Assembly (NCBI GenBank): GCA_965603365.1
Contig: CBFDCR010000006.1
Span: forward strand, 1-64,000
DNA length: 64,000 nucleotides
Source: JAHELQ01 sp965603365
GTDB taxonomy: Bacteria > Acidobacteriota > Aminicenantia > UBA2199
Direction of reading: 5' to 3'
The position numbers were made by a program, and so were the translations under genes. The notes beneath the pieces are model-generated. The model saw nothing but the letters and a program-made list of their open reading frames with translations. It did no database searches and was not told the origin of the DNA. Below, in pieces: positions 36,114 to 48,100 of the stretch (its first letter is position 1; the number at the start of each line of letters is the position of its first letter).

Positions 36114-39100
36114 AAAAATCAAATTCTGCCTCTACCCTCCCTGTATCAGGCAGTCCGAAGCTGCGGGCTGCCTGGAGGGTTAGCTGGTCTTCACCCTTTA
36201 TCTCCCTGATCAAGTTGATCCGGTCATCGGCACTCAACATGCCGATCTCAGCGATCCTGACCTGCGGTTTGGCAACCACCCCTTCGAAGATATTTATCAG
36301 GTGGCAGGCCATCCTCTCGATGGTCTGCCGCTTAAACAAGCTGCTCCTGTACTCAAGACTAAGCACGATCTCATCCCCCACTTCGCTGCCGCCCAGTGAA
36401 AGATCAAACCTGGATACCCGGTGAGAAAACACGTACGGTTTAACGGCCAATCCGGGGGTATCGAATAAAGAGAGTTGACCGGAAATCCCCGCCATGTTGT
36501 CCAATCCGAAGGCCGCAGTGATCTTTAACTGGCGTTTCCCACCACTCCTCTTACTAAGCTCCCAAACCAGTTGATCGAATTGATAGTCCTGGTTTTCAAA
36601 GGCATTTAGTGCATTCTCCCTGACCTCTTTTAAGAAGGCGATAAATCTTTTATCTTTAGCCGGGCAATTTCTCATTGGCAGCATATTGACAAACATACCG
36701 ATTATATTTTCCAGGTCGGCATGGCTTCTGCCTAAAACGGGTGAGCCCACCACGATATCTTCCTGGTCCGTATACTTCGAGAGCAAAACATTAAACCCGG
36801 CCAGCAGCACCATGTATAGAGTTGCCTCGGTCTCCAGGGCCAGACGTCTGATCTCACCGCTTAATCCGGCATCCAGACGAAACATAAATCTATCGCCTTC
36901 AAAGCCATTTACTTCCGCCGCATCGGCGTAATCTGTCGGTAAGTTCAACGAGGGGATCTTGTCGCCAAACCTATTCAGCCAATATTCCCGCTGGTTTTGT
37001 ATCACTCCCGATTCAATCAGGCGATTTTGCCAATGGGAAAAATCTTTATACTGGACTTTTAATTCCGGCAGCTCTTTATTCTCAAAAAGCGCCATAAAGT
37101 CCCCCACCAATAAATTTACAGACACGCCGTCCGAAATGATGTGATGCATATCGAGAAGCAGGAGATATTTCTTCTCCTCCTGCCTGACTAACCTCACTCG
37201 AATCAACGGGGCTTGAGATAAATCAAAGGGACAGATGAAGCCCCCGATCATTTCGTCGCTGCCCTCCCCCTCAACACACTCTATATTAAAATCCACTTCA
37301 TCATAAACCCTCTGAACAGGTTCATCATGGACCAGGGGAAAGGATGTTCTCAGGCTCTCATGCCGGGCAATCAATCTTACAAAAATCCTTTCCAGTTTCT
37401 CTCTCTTGATATCCTGTTCAAAAAGTACGGCAAAGGGCATATTGTAGCCGGTGCTGTTTACATCCATCTGCTGTAAAAAACACAACCTCTTCTGCGCCGA
37501 TGATAACGAATAATATTCCCGCTTTTCCACCGGTTCTATCGATTCATACTCCTCCTTTGAAGCCGCTTTTATTGACTGCGACAACCCCCTGATGGTCGGC
37601 GTTTTATAGATCCCGGTAAGTTGAACTTTTACGTTAAAATCTTTGTGTATTCTTGAGGCCAGTATCATGGCCTTCAATGAATCCCCACCCAACTCAAAGA
37701 AGTCATCATCGATGCCCACCTCTTCAAGGCCAAAAAGGCCCTGGAATGTTTTAGCAAGCATCTTTTCTATCTCACTGCCAGGGGCGATAAATTCGGTACT
37801 CAACTGGGGCCGCTGGTGCTTTGTACTGGATGATACCGCGGCTTCTAAGGAGGCCAATAAATCGGCTTCTCGATCATCCTGACCGTCGTGCTGCTCAATC
37901 TTCAGGACAAGATCTCTCGTTGAAATGGCCACCTGGGATAGGGTATTATCCAGGATACGACTGAAGACATCCATGCCTTCTGAAGGCAAAATGCTGTTGT
38001 CCGTCATTACTCCTGAATCGGAAATATCTTCCCGGCCCAGCAATCTCCTTTTCGCCTCTACTGCCATGCCTACCTCCTGCCAGGCATTCCAATTAATGCT
38101 GACAATAAGGGTATCATCCAGGAATCTTTTATAGTGGGCAAAGGCATCGAGAAAGGCATTGGCGGCACAGTATCCCACCTGCCCAAACACCCCAAAAATG
38201 GCATCTATAGATGAACAGAGGACAAGGAAATCCAACTTTATATCTTTTAAGATCCCATTTAATACCAATGTTCCCTTTATCTTGGCGGCGAAGACTTCCT
38301 TTGACGCCGCCCTTGTTCTCCGGTGAATGGCGGCGCCGTCGGGGATACCGGCCGAGTGGATTACGCCGTTAATTTTTCCAAACCGAGCCATCACCTGGCT
38401 GAAAACCCTCCTCATTTGTTCCAGGTCTGACACATCGGCACTCATCACCATAACCTCCGCGCCCCACTCTTCAAGCTCCCGCATCTTTAATATCTTGCGG
38501 CTGATTTTATCCGCCTCCTGATCCCTATCCAGCCACTCCTGCCACCTATCCCGCTCGGGAAAGGAGGAACGCCCGATCAATACCAATCTGGCCCTTACCT
38601 CTGAAGCCAGGTATTCTGCCAGGGTAAGCCCGATACCGCCAAGGCCGCCGGTGATCAAATAGACGCCTTCCTCCCTCAATAAGGCGGGTCTCTCTTTCGG
38701 TTCCTCAAATCTCAGCGGTACAAAGGTCTGCACCCAACGATGGTTACCCCGGTAGGCAATATTGTCGCCGTCTGTGCCGTTAAAGAATTCTACCAACAAT
38801 TGATCCACCACTCTTTCATCCTTTCCAGCCCCCGGCACCGGGAAAAGGATATCTACACAACTGCAGCCGATATGGGGATACTCCTTTGGAATCGTTTTAA
38901 TAGCACCCAGGGCAGTCGCTTTCAGCGGACAGGTCTCCTCGTCACCGGTCACCTCCTGCATACGGTTGACCACCAACTTAATATGAATCTTACCGGTAAA
39001 AGCCTGCCTTCCTACGGCCCGGGCGATGTTGAGCAGACTATGAAATCCCAGGTCCTGGATCTCTTCAACCTCGGCGGGGTTCCACTCCTTACTGTGGTGA

Positions 39101-42100
39101 TCGGTAATACTCCAGAGGTGAACAATCGTTGCCGGCATCCGTGACAGGCGGTGAAGATCGCCAAAAAGGGCATCATAGTCCTCCTCCCTTCGGGGATCCA
39201 GCAGATACTCCCCATCACCCTCTCTAACAAAGGCACTGCCTCTCTTTACCGTCATGACACGGCTGCCCCTCTGTTTTATCTTTTTTACCAGCAGGGAGCC
39301 GAGACCACATTCATCCATGAAGAACAGGGTATCGGGATAAGCCCTCTGGCGATCCATTAACGAGGCCGCCAGTCCCGATCTTTTCCACGATGGGATATAA
39401 AACCAATCCGACATATCCGGTTTTCTATCCGATAGAGTCTTCTTGAATAATATTTCCGGGTTAAAATTGGCCAGATCTCCTTCAATCCAGTACTGCTGCC
39501 GCTCAAAGGGATAGGTGGGCAGTGGGATACGGTGCCGCCTCTGGCCCCGATGAAATTCGATCCAATCTATCTCTGCTCCGTAGAGCCACAGGCAGCCGAT
39601 TTTATTTAACAGGTAATGGACATCGCTTTGATCCTGTTCCGGGGATCTGATTATATTTATTACTTTTTGACCGGCGTTCTCATTGAGGTATCGCTTCAAC
39701 AGCGCACCCAGATCGCGGCCGGGGCCTATCTCGGTAAAAATAGCCTTCTCCTCTTTTACCAGTTCCTTTAGCCCATCGGCAAAGCGTACTGTATGCCGCA
39801 GATGCCTGGCCCAATAGCCGGGGTCTGTGGATTCCCCATCCCTTATCCAGTGACCGGTCACATTGGATACGAAGGGTATGCGGGGGCGGTTGAGTTTTGT
39901 CCGACTGACTGCCTGTTCAAAATCCTGCAAAATCGGTTCCATCATCTTTGAATGGAGGGCAGTGGAATTTTCCAGACGCATACACAGGTATCTCTGCTCC
40001 TTCATCTGCCTCTCAAAAGTATCTATAGGAGTGACCGGGCCGGCAACGACACATGACTGGCCATTATCGACGGCCACCGACAACTCCCCATTGAGCAGGG
40101 GAGACACCTCTTCAACAGCCAGAGGAACACTCAACATGGCGCCTTCGCCCACCTGCTTCAGCAGCCGCCCTCTCGACAGGATGAGCCTTAACCCATCTTC
40201 CAGGGAAAAGACCGCCGATAAACAGGCGGCGGCATATTCGCCAAAGCTGTAACCGATCATGGCCCGCGGTTTGATCCCCCATTTCATTAACATCCTGGCC
40301 AGGGCATATTCGAAAATAAACACCGCCAACTGGGCGATTTCTATCTCGCCAATCCTTGCCGGAGAAGGGTTGGACGGTTTGCTGCCTGAAACTCCGGGAT
40401 ACAAAATCTCCTTGAGATCGAAATCCGTCAGCCCCCCTAAAATCTCAAAACAGCAATCCATCTCCTCGGCGAATGCCCTCTCTTCTTCATAGAGTTCCCT
40501 ACCCATATTCACATATTGAGAGCCCAATCCCGGGAACATAAAGATCACCGGGCTGTCTTTATCGCCGACGAAATGGTGCTGTACCCGTCGGCTGTCCGGG
40601 GATGCCAGGCATTTGATCGCCTCATCTGTACCGGAACATACAAACATCTGCCGGTACTCGAACCACCTGCGTCCCACCTGTAAGGTATAGGCCGCCTCGG
40701 CCAGGTTGACGGCAGCATTGCTGCTGAAATGTTGACATAAATTCTCCGCCGCCTTTGCCAGCGCGGTTTCGCTTCTGGCGGAAAGTACAATTAATTGCCA
40801 TTTCCGGCCCTGGCCCCGGCGTTCTATTCGGGGCGCCTCCTCAAGAATCACATGGGCATTGGTGCCGCCAATACCAAAGGAGCTTACCCCGGCCCGCCTG
40901 GGAAACTTCTCACTTTTCCACTCAGATAACATCGTATTGATATAAAAGGGGCTGTGCTCAAAGTCAATTTCAGGATTGGGGATTTCAAAATGTAAACTGG
41001 GCGGTATTAATTTGTGTTTTAAGGCCAGGACAGTCTTGATAAAACCGGCTGCCCCGGCAGCGGCATTTACATGGCCGATATTTGTCTTTACCGAACCGAG
41101 GGCACAAAAACCCCGCCTGTCGGTATTAAATGCCTCTCTTAGCGCCTCGATTTCAACCGGGTCGCCCAGCCGCGTGCCGGTACCGTGGGTCTCCACATAG
41201 GCGATACTTTCCGGTTCGACCCTTCCCACCCGCAAGGCGGCCCGGATGACTGCGGCCTGGCCTTTTGTCCCGGGGGCGGTATAATTCACCTTCTGGCTGC
41301 CGTCGTTGTTAATGGCGGAACTCTTTATAACGGCATCGATGCAATCGCCGTCCGCAACCGCATCTTCTAAACATTTTAACACCACCACACCGACACCATC
41401 ACCGCCGGTAGTCCCGCTGGCCCTGGCATCAAAGGCGCGGCAGTGTCCATCGGCAGAAGTGATCATCCCTTGCTGGTAAAGGTATCCGGGTTTCCTTGCC
41501 GTCGATATCGACACCCCTCCGGCCAGGGCAATATTGCACTCACCGTTCAACAGCCCCTGGCAGGCCAGGTGTATGGCGACGAGGGAGGTGGAACAGGCTG
41601 TCTGGACGGTGAAAGAGGGGCCCCTCAGGTTCAACTTATAAGATATTCTCGTATTAAAATAATCCCTGTTCATAAAGGTGCTGGCTTCAAATTGAGCGGC
41701 AAAACCATCCAATCCCATTAATGTCCGGGCCAGCCAGTCCGGATTAAAGGCAGTGCCGGCATAGAGGCCGATGACCCCCCTATAAGATTGGGGATTATAG
41801 CCTGCCGACTCCAGGGCGGTCCAGATGCACTCATGAAAAATCCGAAATTGGGGATCCAACATCTCGGCTTCCCTCGACGTATAACCAAAAAAACGGGCGT
41901 CAAAGTATTCAATTTCCTCCATCACGGCCCTGCCCTTTACGTAATGGGGATTATTTAACAACTCTTTGCCAACACCGGCTGCCCTCAACTCCTCATCTGA
42001 GAAAAAGGCGACCGAGTCGACTCCCTTCCCTAAATTCTCCCAGAAGGCGGCGATATCCGGGGCACCGGGAAATCTCCCGGCCATTCCGATGACAGCAATT

Positions 42101-42117
42101 TCCAATCCGGTATTCAT
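36112..42117 (-). CDS. Hybrid PKS-NRPS KS-AT-KR-ACP-C
   Basis: 2001 aa. KS (TACSTS Cys175, ETHGTGT, KTNIGH), AT with GYSFGEY (Ser624) and TALHS instead of HAFHS, KR with an intact TGGLGGIG (from Thr1156) and GYCAAN (Tyr1316), ACP (LGGDSL Ser1480), then a complete condensation domain (SSAQKRL; HHIISDG, Asp1663; ENQDYQFDQL). It ends after the C domain with a tail of about 45 residues closing in VEAEFDF. The A-PCP partner of this C domain is two genes downstream (31704-34394), with a radical SAM gene between. It therefore adds one ketide unit, probably reduced to a hydroxyl, and the C domain passes the chain to the next amino acid. The 17 bases before the ATG contain two tandem copies of ATTGTGAT and no clear SD. 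Confidence 0.94.
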   Translation of the reverse strand: MNTGLEIAVIGMAGRFPGAPDIAAFWENLGKGVDSVAFFSDEELRAAGVGKELLNNPHYVKGRAVMEEIEYFDARFFGYTSREAEMLDPQFRIFHECIWTALESAGYNPQSYRGVIGLYAGTAFNPDWLARTLMGLDGFAAQFEASTFMNRDYFNTRISYKLNLRGPSFTVQTACSTSLVAIHLACQGLLNGECNIALAGGVSISTARKPGYLYQQGMITSADGHCRAFDARASGTTGGDGVGVVVLKCLEDAVADGDCIDAVIKSSAINNDGSQKVNYTAPGTKGQAAVIRAALRVGRVEPESIAYVETHGTGTRLGDPVEIEALREAFNTDRRGFCALGSVKTNIGHVNAAAGAAGFIKTVLALKHKLIPPSLHFEIPNPEIDFEHSPFYINTMLSEWKSEKFPRRAGVSSFGIGGTNAHVILEEAPRIERRGQGRKWQLIVLSARSETALAKAAENLCQHFSSNAAVNLAEAAYTLQVGRRWFEYRQMFVCSGTDEAIKCLASPDSRRVQHHFVGDKDSPVIFMFPGLGSQYVNMGRELYEEERAFAEEMDCCFEILGGLTDFDLKEILYPGVSGSKPSNPSPARIGEIEIAQLAVFIFEYALARMLMKWGIKPRAMIGYSFGEYAAACLSAVFSLEDGLRLILSRGRLLKQVGEGAMLSVPLAVEEVSPLLNGELSVAVDNGQSCVVAGPVTPIDTFERQMKEQRYLCMRLENSTALHSKMMEPILQDFEQAVSRTKLNRPRIPFVSNVTGHWIRDGESTDPGYWARHLRHTVRFADGLKELVKEEKAIFTEIGPGRDLGALLKRYLNENAGQKVINIIRSPEQDQSDVHYLLNKIGCLWLYGAEIDWIEFHRGQRRHRIPLPTYPFERQQYWIEGDLANFNPEILFKKTLSDRKPDMSDWFYIPSWKRSGLAASLMDRQRAYPDTLFFMDECGLGSLLVKKIKQRGSRVMTVKRGSAFVREGDGEYLLDPRREEDYDALFGDLHRLSRMPATIVHLWSITDHHSKEWNPAEVEEIQDLGFHSLLNIARAVGRQAFTGKIHIKLVVNRMQEVTGDEETCPLKATALGAIKTIPKEYPHIGCSCVDILFPVPGAGKDERVVDQLLVEFFNGTDGDNIAYRGNHRWVQTFVPLRFEEPKERPALLREEGVYLITGGLGGIGLTLAEYLASEVRARLVLIGRSSFPERDRWQEWLDRDQEADKISRKILKMRELEEWGAEVMVMSADVSDLEQMRRVFSQVMARFGKINGVIHSAGIPDGAAIHRRTRAASKEVFAAKIKGTLVLNGILKDIKLDFLVLCSSIDAIFGVFGQVGYCAANAFLDAFAHYKRFLDDTLIVSINWNAWQEVGMAVEAKRRLLGREDISDSGVMTDNSILPSEGMDVFSRILDNTLSQVAISTRDLVLKIEQHDGQDDREADLLASLEAAVSSSTKHQRPQLSTEFIAPGSEIEKMLAKTFQGLFGLEEVGIDDDFFELGGDSLKAMILASRIHKDFNVKVQLTGIYKTPTIRGLSQSIKAASKEEYESIEPVEKREYYSLSSAQKRLCFLQQMDVNSTGYNMPFAVLFEQDIKREKLERIFVRLIARHESLRTSFPLVHDEPVQRVYDEVDFNIECVEGEGSDEMIGGFICPFDLSQAPLIRVRLVRQEEKKYLLLLDMHHIISDGVSVNLLVGDFMALFENKELPELKVQYKDFSHWQNRLIESGVIQNQREYWLNRFGDKIPSLNLPTDYADAAEVNGFEGDRFMFRLDAGLSGEIRRLALETEATLYMVLLAGFNVLLSKYTDQEDIVVGSPVLGRSHADLENIIGMFVNMLPMRNCPAKDKRFIAFLKEVRENALNAFENQDYQFDQLVWELSKRSGGKRQLKITAAFGLDNMAGISGQLSLFDTPGLAVKPYVFSHRVSRFDLSLGGSEVGDEIVLSLEYRSSLFKRQTIERMACHLINIFEGVVAKPQVRIAEIGMLSADDRINLIREIKGEDQLTLQAARSFGLPDTGRVEAEFDF

Positions 42118-42134
42118 ATCACAATATCACAATG

Positions 42135-45100
42135 TTAACCCTGCTCGATTCTATCCCTTCGCCTGTTTACCATTTTAGTCTTACTTTTAATCATGGTATC
42201 GACCCAATCGTCCTCTGCAACCGTGAGCACCTCACTCGCACCATCCTGACCGATGTATCCGGCAAAGGCGCGAATCGTCGGGTAGGTGAACAACATGACC
42301 ACCGATACCTCTCTCCCCAATGCCTCCTTTAACCTGCTGTTGACCTGGAGGATGTTGAGGGAGTTGCCGCCCAGCTCAAAAAAATTATCGTGGATGCCGA
42401 CCTGATCCACCCCCAGCACCTCTCTCCAGATATCGGCAATGGTCTTTTCCAGTCGGCTTGCCGGCGCTACATATTCCGTACTCACTGCTGCTTCGGCCTG
42501 GGGTAAGGCATTGCGGTCCAACTTTCCGCTGGCGGTTAATGGGATTCTCTCCAGTTGTTTAAAATGGTAGGGTATCATATAGTCGGGCAGCATTTTTCCT
42601 AAATATTCTCTTAATTCCGACATATCGAGATCTTCCCCCTTACCGGACGCACCACCATTGACCGGCACCACATAGGCGCACAGGTATTGGTCACCCCTTT
42701 CATCCGTTTTTACCGTCACCACTGCTTCGTTTACTTTTTCATGCTTTAACAACCGACTCTCTATTTCCCCCAATTCTACCCGGTAGCCCCTGATCTTTAC
42801 CTGCTGATCGATGCGCCCCCTGTACTCTACTAAGCCGTCCGGACACCAGCGGGCCAGATCCCCGGTGCGGTACAGCCGTTCCCCGGCCGCAAAGGGACCG
42901 GGGATAAATCTCTCCGACGAGAGTTCTCCCCTTTTTAAATAACCCCGGGCCACGCCGTCGCCGCCGATATACAGTTCCCCCCAGATACCGATGGGCTGCA
43001 CATTACCATCCCGGTCAAGAATATAGAGCCTGGTATTCTGGAGAGGTCTACCAATGGGAACACTGCCGCGGTCAGCCCACTGTGATAGGGAATAGCCGCT
43101 GGCGTATACCGTGGCCTCGGTGGGACCGTACAAATTCTCCAGACAGGCGCCGCTATCCAGGCGGTTGAACTTATCGACCAATCCCGGAAGCAGCGCCTCA
43201 CCCGCCAGGAAGATGTATTTTAAGGTTGAGAGGCAATGGATATCCCGGCCGCTTAACGCTTCCAGGAAGCCATTAAACATCGAGGGCACAAAATTCATAT
43301 GGGTGACCCTGTGCTCAATTATGGCCTGTACGATTTTCCCGGGATTCTTCTCGCCTGCCTTTTCCAATATGGCCAATCTCCCTCCTCCCAGGAACCAGCC
43401 AAACATTTCGGTGACGGAGACATCAAACATATAAGAGGTCTTTAACAGGTAAGTATCGTTCACTTCAAAGGGGTACAATTGCTGAAGGCCGACCAATAGA
43501 TTGGTTACGGATCGATGTTCTACCATCACCCCTTTGGGTTCCCCGGTCGAACCGGAGGTATACAACACGTAGGCCAGGTTCGAAGGGCCTGATTGAGGGG
43601 ATTGAATCGGCTGGGTGGAGAAATCCTTATTTTCCCGGATTATTTTGTTCAACCCAATCACCTCGAGCTTCTCACTCACCTCGGCCGACTTAACCGACTC
43701 ATTTACCAGAATCTTCGAGCTGCTGTCGTCCAGCATATATTGGACCCGTTCCCCTGGATAAGCGGGATCAATGGGTAAATAGGCGGCGCCGGATTTCAAA
43801 ATGCCCAGTATGCCTACCACCATCGCTGCTGAACGTTCTACCATCAGGCAAATCAAAGTATCGGCGGCTGCCCCTTTTCCTCTTAAACGGCCTGCCAGTC
43901 GATCCGCCCCTTGTCCCAACTCTCTATATGTCAATTGCACCTCTTGCGAAAAAATGGCCATACTATCCGGGGTTTTCTCTGACTGTTCCTCAAATAACTG
44001 GTGGATGGTCATCTCCTGCGGATATTCCACCTTTGTATTATTAAATTCATACAAAATACGCTGCCTCTCTGCTTCCGGCATGACTTCGATTTCTCTTATC
44101 TTCTGTTTGGGTTTTTCTACTGCTGCCCTCATGATGTTCTTGAAATACTCTACAAATCTCTCAATTGTTTCCTTCTTAAAGAGAGAGGTGCCGTATTCTA
44201 AAATAAATCTTAACTTGCCTTTGCTGAGGCTCCCGTATAAACATAGATCAAATTTTGATATCCTGCCTTCATACCGGTAGGGCAATAACCGCAAACCTGC
44301 CGACGCTGCTTCTGGGGATTCAAGGTTTTGCAATACAAACATGACGTCAAACAGCGGATTTCGACTGAAATCCCGGTTTACCTGTATTTCATCTACCAGA
44401 TCTTCAAACTGAAAATCCTGGTTCTCAAAGGCGGCCAAGGCTCTCTCTTTTACCTGTTTCAAAAATCCTCTAAAAGGCTCAACTCCCCGGGGATAACTTT
44501 TAATTACCAGGGTGTTTACAAACATCCCGATTACCCCCTGGAGATCGGTATGCCGCCGTCCGGCAATCGGCGTACCCACCATTATCTCTTCCTGGCCGCT
44601 GAGTTTCGACAGCCAGACATTCAAAATAGAGAATAAAACCATGAACACGGTTGCCCCTTCTCTGACTGCCAGTTCCCTTAAGGCCTCTGTCTCCTCTATG
44701 CTCAGGTCAAAACGAAGCTGGCTTCCGGAAAAACTCTGTATTGGGGGTCTTGGGTAATCGGTGGGCAGATTCAGTACCGGTATCTCTCCTTCAAACTGGC
44801 TCAGCCAATATTCCTTTTGCCTCTTGATGACCTCATTTTTCTTCTCTTTATTCTGCCATTCCGAAAAATCTTTATACTGAAGCCGAAGGGGTAATAGCCC
44901 ATCTCCAGATAAAACAGATACGAATTCATGCCCCAATATCTCCTGGGAGGCGCCGTCGGTTATGATATGGTGCATGTCTATCATCAAAATATGATGGGGG
45001 ACGGAGCCTGTTTTATCCGCCCGGATCAGACCTACCCGCAATAGCGGCGCCCTCGATAAATCAAAAGGCCGTACAAAAGCCCCGATAATCCCGTCTACCG

Positions 45101-48100
45101 TACGCCTTACGCCCTCAGCCGTTAAGCGGTAATATTCTATTTCAAAATCGACGGTTCTGTGTACCTGCTGTACCGGTTCTCCCCCCACTATTTCAAACGA
45201 TGCCCGCAAACTCTCGTGCCTGGCAATAATCGTTCTAAAGGCTCCTGCCAGCTTCTCCTCCTCGACTCGACCCACCAACGAAACGGCAAAGGGCACATTG
45301 TAAGCAGTATTGACGAAATCCAACTGCTGCAAAAAGTACAACCTCTTCTGGACTGACGACAGGGCATAGTACTCTCTCTTCTCTACCGGTTCTATGGAAA
45401 GGCATACACTCTTTTTGGCCTCGTTTATAAACCCTGCCAGTTCCTCTATGGTCGGCTTATTGAAAAAATCTGCCAACGGTACCGAGACATGCAGCTCCTT
45501 TTGAATGGTAGATATCACGGTAATGGCCTGTAAGGAATCCCCGCCCAATTCTAAAAAGTCATCGCCTATGCCCACCTTTTCCAGGCCAAACAGCCGCTGC
45601 CAGATATTGACAAGATCCTTCTCAGTTTTATCCCTCGGTGCCCGATAAGGTCCCAGCCACTCTGATCTGCCGAATAGAGCAGTCGGCTCGACACTCTCCC
45701 CAACGGCTTCTGCCTGTAATACCCTCTCTTTCACCTTCTCCTGGATCAAGACGTTGAGATCGGTATTAAACACGGTGAGCTGCGGGATATCCCTCAAAAA
45801 CATCATCTTATGGAAGGCTTCCTTTGTTTCCTGCGGCGAGACGCCCAGCCAATTTAAACTGGTCCAGGAGACAGAATCTATTTGATTGAACTTGTGGGCA
45901 AAGGCATCCATGAAGATATTGGCGGCGGCGTAGGCAGAGTGACCTACGCCGCCAATAATAGAAGCGATTGAGGAAGTTAATACACAAAAATCAAGCTTCC
46001 GGCCTTTCAAAACCTTTTGCAGTACATATAAGCCGTAAACTTTCGGTTTGAAATGCAGTTCACTTTCGGCAAAGCCTATTCCAGGAATGAGTGCCGACGA
46101 CTCGATGTTGGTAATCCCTGCGGCATGGATCACCCCATCAAGCCTGCCAAATTTCTCATCTATTTGTTGTATTACGGCACCCATAGCCGCTTCATTTGAA
46201 ACATCTGCCTTTATAACGAGAGTTTCCCCACCCAGCCTTTCGATATCCTGGACTTTCTTAATTTTTACAGTCAGCGGATCATCGTCAGGATGGGTTGCTG
46301 CCCACTGCTGCCAATTTTCGCGAGCCGGCAAAGCGGTACGCCCCGTTAAAACGAGTTTGGCCTTTACGGTTCCAGCCAGGTATTCGGCGCGAATAAGGCT
46401 GTCTCTTCCCAGGCCGCCGGTTATCAGGTATACCCCTCTCTCTTTCAGTTGCACCGGGCAGCCGCCGTTATAATCCAGACGAAGAGGTTCAAAATATTGC
46501 ACCCACCGGGAGTTTCCTCGATAAGCTGTCGTTAAGTCGGTGCTCCCCGATAGTAATTCCGCCGTCAGTTGATCGATGGATATTTTGTTGATTTTTTTAT
46601 TCGGCCCCTTTTGGGTGATGTCAAGATCAATGGAGCGGCACATTACATTCCGGTACTCCAGGGGAATGGTCTTAACAAGCCCCAAAATGGTCGCCTTCTC
46701 CGGACATATCTTCTCTCCCGCCGATACTGCCTGGACATGACTGGTGACAACAATGATTTGCAGAGAACAAAGTTTGGTCAGTCCACTCTTTGCCAGTGCC
46801 TGGACCAGGAACAGGAGGCTGTAAAAACCGGCCGCCTGGAATTCATTGAAAGCTTCCAGGCCGGCCCGATCACCTTCATTGGTTGTCACACTCCACAAAT
46901 GCACAATCATTTCCGGCAGCCTTCCCTCTGAGGCAAGCTCTTCGACCAGGCGTTCATAATCGCGGCAGCGGCGCACATTAATGGTATATTCCAGATCGTT
47001 AAGCCGTGAAAAGCTCTCCGCTCCCGATACACTGACCACCTGGCAATCTTTTTGACGGAGACACTTTACAATTTCGGTGCCGATTCCACCATCATCGACA
47101 AATATCAGCCACTGCCCGGGGGGAGAGGCCCCAACCCCCGAATTTAAAAGATGGGGCGATGTCGTCTTTCGCCAATTGGGAATGTAAAACCATTCGGAAA
47201 TATTTCTCTTTTCCTCCAATAGGGAGGCCCGAGACAATATCCCCGGTCTGAACGTGAAGGTTCCTCCCCCGATTCCTTTTTTACCGTAATACTGGCGATC
47301 AAAGGGATATACCGGCAGCGGAATACGATGCCGCACCTCATCCAGGTAAAATCCGTGCCAGTCAATTTTTAGCCCATACAGCCATAACCGGCCGATATTT
47401 TTTAACAGGAGATAAACATCCGGGATTCTTTTTTGAGCATGTCTCACCATATTTAAAACAGAATGTTCAGATTGGGCCTCGATGTGGCGCCTGACCAGGG
47501 TACTCAAATCGATACCCGGCCCGATTTCGAGAAAAATCGAACTCTTCTTTGCCAATAACTTCTTTACGCCATCGACAAACCTTACCGGTTCCCTTAAATG
47601 GCTGGCCCAATAGCCGGGCTTCACTGCCTCTTCGTTTGTCAACCATTCTCCCGTTACACTCGATATGAGGGGGATCTGGGGTACATTTAAGGTGACGTTC
47701 GCTACTTCTTTTTCAAATTCTCTTAATACAGAATCCAGCGTTAGGGAGTGACCGGCCAGGGGAATCTTGAGCCGCATACATAAACATTTCTTTTTCTTCA
47801 TCTCTTGCTCAAAGGCATCGATGGCCTCGGGGGAGCCTGAAACCACACAAGATGGTCCATTCACCACTGCTATCGATAGACCATCATTTAACATGGGCCT
47901 CAACGCCTCCTCCGGGAGTGGGACACTTAACATCACACCGGTCGGCATTTTTTGCATCAACCGGCCCCGCAGGCTTACCAGGCTTAAAGCATCCCCTAAG
48001 GAAAAAATCCCGGCCAAACAGGCGGCGACGTATTCACCGATGCTGTAACCGATCATGGCTTGCGGCTTTATGCCCCATTTCATTAGTAATTGGGCAAGAG

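Noticed and set aside
36099..36122. TTG start eight codons upstream for radical SAM copy 2
   Set aside because: It overlaps the upstream gene and contains the AGGAGG that serves the ATG at 36098.
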